Assembly (NCBI GenBank): GCA_964526785.1
Contig: CAZGMJ010000070.1
Location: forward strand, 1-26,379
Reading direction: 5' to 3'
Length of the DNA: 26,379 nucleotides
Source: CAZGMJ01 sp964526785
GTDB taxonomy: Bacteria; Planctomycetota; Phycisphaerae; Sedimentisphaerales; Anaerobacaceae
Part shown: positions 24,628-26,379 of the stretch, piece after piece
How the letters are laid out: every line of letters starts with the position of its first letter
Numbering within the stretch: the first letter of the stretch is position 1
The notes under the pieces: model-generated
Database searches by the model: none
What the model was told of the DNA's origin: nothing
Seen by the model: the letters and a program-made list of their open reading frames with translations, nothing else
Translations under genes and position numbers: made by a program

Positions 24628-24641
24628 GCCGCTTAAGCGGC
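24628..24641 (+). promoter_or_regulatory. Perfect 14-bp palindrome in the sulfatase to oxidoreductase B gap
   Basis: GCCGCTTAAGCGGC is an exact palindrome, able to fold as a 5-bp hairpin with a TTAA loop in RNA or to act as a dimer binding site in DNA. It lies 24 bases before the second oxidoreductase start and has no T-run, so it is not a terminator. Function is unknown; it may be chance. Confidence 0.3.
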
Positions 24642-24664
24642 CAAGACAGAAAGGACAATAGGCT

Positions 24665-25999
24665 ATGAAGATGACTCGACGACAGTTCATTGACAGAACG
24701 GCTGCAACCGGACTTGCCCTGGGCATGCCCGCATTGCTGGGCGCCGCACACAGCAAGAAGTATCGCACCGCCCTCATAGGATCGGGCTGGTGGGGAAAGG
24801 TCATTACTGAAATGGCGATGAAATCCGGCACCGTGGAGATGATCGCAGTGTGCGACGTTGACGAAGAGATGATCGCCAGTGCCGTCGAACAGATTCAGCG
24901 CGACGGCGGCGCCAAGCCCAAGACCTACAAGGACTACCGAGATTTGCTGGCGAGCGAGAAGCCGGAAATCTGTATCGTCGCCACGCCCGACCATTGGCAT
25001 CCGCTGATCGCAATCGCTGCCGTCGAGGCGGGTGCTCACGTATACGTGGAAAAACCGGTCGGCCACACTATCCTCGAAGGCCGGGCGATGGTCAGCGCCG
25101 CCCGGACCAACGGTCGTGTTATGCAGGTCGGAACGCACCGGCGTGTGACGCCGCACGGCCTGTCCGCCTATCGATTCGTCAAAGAAGGGAAACTAGGAAA
25201 GATCGGCATGGTTCGGGCCTTCGTTGCCGGCGCGGCTGGTGCGGGTCAGCCCGATGCGCTGACGCCGAATCAGGACCCGCCGACAACACTGGATTGGGAG
25301 ATGTGGTGCGGCCCGGGCCCGCTGAACCCCTACAATCCCTGCTACCATCCCAAGAAATGGCGGCAGTTTCTGGACTACGCAAACGGCCAGATCGGCGACT
25401 GGGTACACTGGACCGATCAGATCAAGTGGATCCTTGGCGACGAAAACTATCCCAAACGCGTCAGTGCCGTCGGCGGCATACTAATCCGTCGCCCGACACC
25501 GGACCAAGCTCCATCCAATACGACCGTGCCCGACGCACCCGATACGCTTGACGTGCATTGGGAATTCGAGGACTGTGTGGCCACCTGGGAACACCGACAA
25601 TATGCCGGCAACAACCAGGAAAAGGCCCGCATAGGTTGCTACTTCTTCGGCGAGAAGGGAGTGCTGCACGTAGGATGGGGTGAGGGATGGACCTTCTTCC
25701 CCAGAAACAAGAACGAAAAGGAAATCCATGAGAAGCCGCAGTTGCACGAACCTGACGCGCAGAATGTCCCGGAACTGTGGGCTGACTTCATCGACGCGAT
25801 CAAAAACAGGCGCCGGCCCGTCTGTGATATCGAAATCGGACACCGCTCGACGACGCTGAGCCTGCTTGGGATTCTGTCCTGGAAACTCGGTCGCAGCGTT
25901 GAGTGGGATGGCCTGCGCGAACGTTGTGTGAACGATTCGGCCGCCAATGCACTCTTACGACGCGAATACCGCAAGCCGTGGAAGTATCCGGAAGGGTGA
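24665..25999 (+). CDS. Tat-exported Gfo/Idh/MocA family oxidoreductase B
   Basis: 444 residues with an AGAAAGGA ribosome binding site before ATG 24665. The Tat leader is MKMTRRQFIDRTAATGLALG. The Rossmann loop is LIGSGWWGKVITEMAM, followed by VCDVDEEM. The catalytic EKP is in HVYVEKPVGHT (K130), and IGDWVHWTDQIKWILG supplies the conserved Asp/His of the substrate site. It is clearly a paralogue of oxidoreductase A but diverged outside the motifs, so the two probably act on different positions or substrates. The tandem of two exported oxidoreductases around a DUF1080 protein and a sulfatase is what would be expected for stepwise attack on a decorated sugar, but the reaction is not established. 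It lies 93 bases after the sulfatase. Confidence 0.92.
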   Translation: MKMTRRQFIDRTAATGLALGMPALLGAAHSKKYRTALIGSGWWGKVITEMAMKSGTVEMIAVCDVDEEMIASAVEQIQRDGGAKPKTYKDYRDLLASEKPEICIVATPDHWHPLIAIAAVEAGAHVYVEKPVGHTILEGRAMVSAARTNGRVMQVGTHRRVTPHGLSAYRFVKEGKLGKIGMVRAFVAGAAGAGQPDALTPNQDPPTTLDWEMWCGPGPLNPYNPCYHPKKWRQFLDYANGQIGDWVHWTDQIKWILGDENYPKRVSAVGGILIRRPTPDQAPSNTTVPDAPDTLDVHWEFEDCVATWEHRQYAGNNQEKARIGCYFFGEKGVLHVGWGEGWTFFPRNKNEKEIHEKPQLHEPDAQNVPELWADFIDAIKNRRRPVCDIEIGHRSTTLSLLGILSWKLGRSVEWDGLRERCVNDSAANALLRREYRKPWKYPEG

Positions 26000-26154
26000 C
26001 GGCGGATTGGTGCGAGCGAAAAACACTACCCTTAGAACTGGCAATAGTGGATAATAGCGTCAATGGATCGCGGTACGCTGCGGTTTGTCGAACAAAGAGT
26101 GTGATGGCCGCGGCCCAGCGATAGAAACGCAACAGGAATCCCGGAGAAGAAATC

Positions 26155-26379
26155 ATGAATTGGTCGATACGGAAGAGCCGGCTGGCGCTATGTTTGATCG
26201 TCTTGTGCGGTACCGCGTTCGGAGCACAGCAGAAGTTTCCCTTTATGGGCGACTGGCAAGGACGGTGGAACCGCGGTGACGGCGTCTATCCACCGCGGAT
26301 TGCAGCCCAGGTCCGCCCGTGGAAAGATGGAAGCTATCAGATTCGCCTGCTCACGGAGCTATACAGAGGCGCTCCTGAG
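26155..26379 (+). CDS. Secreted protein, 5' part only (runs off window)
   Basis: ATG 26155 behind a strong GGAGAAG ribosome binding site, 155 bases after oxidoreductase B; 75 codons remain open to the window end. A signal peptide is clear: IRKSRLALCLIVLCGTAFGA. The mature start reads FPFMGDWQGRW and later AAQVRPWKDGSYQIRLL, an opening I associate with N-terminal modules of secreted DUF1080-type proteins of planctomycetes, but too little is present to be sure. Co-expression with the upstream genes is likely given strand and spacing. Confidence 0.7.
   Translation, partial: MNWSIRKSRLALCLIVLCGTAFGAQQKFPFMGDWQGRWNRGDGVYPPRIAAQVRPWKDGSYQIRLLTELYRGAPE

Noticed and set aside
1..26379. CRISPR arrays, rRNA or tRNA genes
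   Set aside because: No regularly spaced direct repeats and no convincing T-loop/acceptor combinations were found; GGTTCGA matches fall inside certain coding genes.

Overview
The window looks like a chromosomal segment of a bacterium of the PVC group, most likely a planctomycete (Phycisphaerae-like) or a Verrucomicrobiota/Lentisphaerota relative. The reasons are an ECF sigma factor of the Rhodopirellula/Verrucomicrobium type coupled to a FecR-like protein, Tat-exported Gfo/Idh/MocA oxidoreductases, a DUF1080 protein, a sulfatase and an N-ATPase-type atpG remnant. Assignment to a group is inference; there is no rRNA or other strong phylogenetic marker.

Left edge (1-1592, + strand): the tail of an integron cassette array. 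Three attC sites (307-378, 778-835, 1531-1592) bound two complete gene cassettes and the end of a third. Each attC R'' box is the exact reverse complement of the R' box that opens the same cassette, as expected if each cassette once closed on itself as a circle. Cassettes carry orphan genes: one appears frameshifted, one carries two genes including a small zinc-ribbon protein. No integrase is inside the window. The array stops next to a decayed 3' end of an F-type ATPase gamma gene (1835-2190, minus strand).

2214-7557 (minus strand): a BON-domain protein, then a tripartite-efflux pair (membrane fusion lipoprotein and HAE1-type RND permease, 4-bp overlap) and a small P-II-like partner. 7558-8692 has no intact gene, but 8174-8560 holds a dead group II intron end (maturase C-terminus plus domain V).

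8693-15815 (minus strand): a tight pyruvate dehydrogenase operon, aceE-aceF-lpd, ending in a PHP-domain/APH-kinase-like fusion protein of unknown role. A 1.2-kb gap without genes separates it from the divergent right-hand operon.

17017-26379 (+ strand, runs off the window): sigma factor, FecR-like membrane protein and GxGYxYP-like secreted protein, each pair joined by an ATGA overlap, then Tat-exported oxidoreductase, DUF1080 protein, sulfatase (again ATGA-coupled), a second Tat-exported oxidoreductase and the start of another secreted protein. This reads as a surface-signalling-controlled locus for exporting enzymes against a sulfated glycan or glycoside. A plausible chemistry is oxidation to a 3-keto sugar by a Gfo/Idh/MocA enzyme, cleavage by DUF1080, and desulfation by the sulfatase. 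It is the most interesting functional system here, and the substrate cannot be read from sequence.
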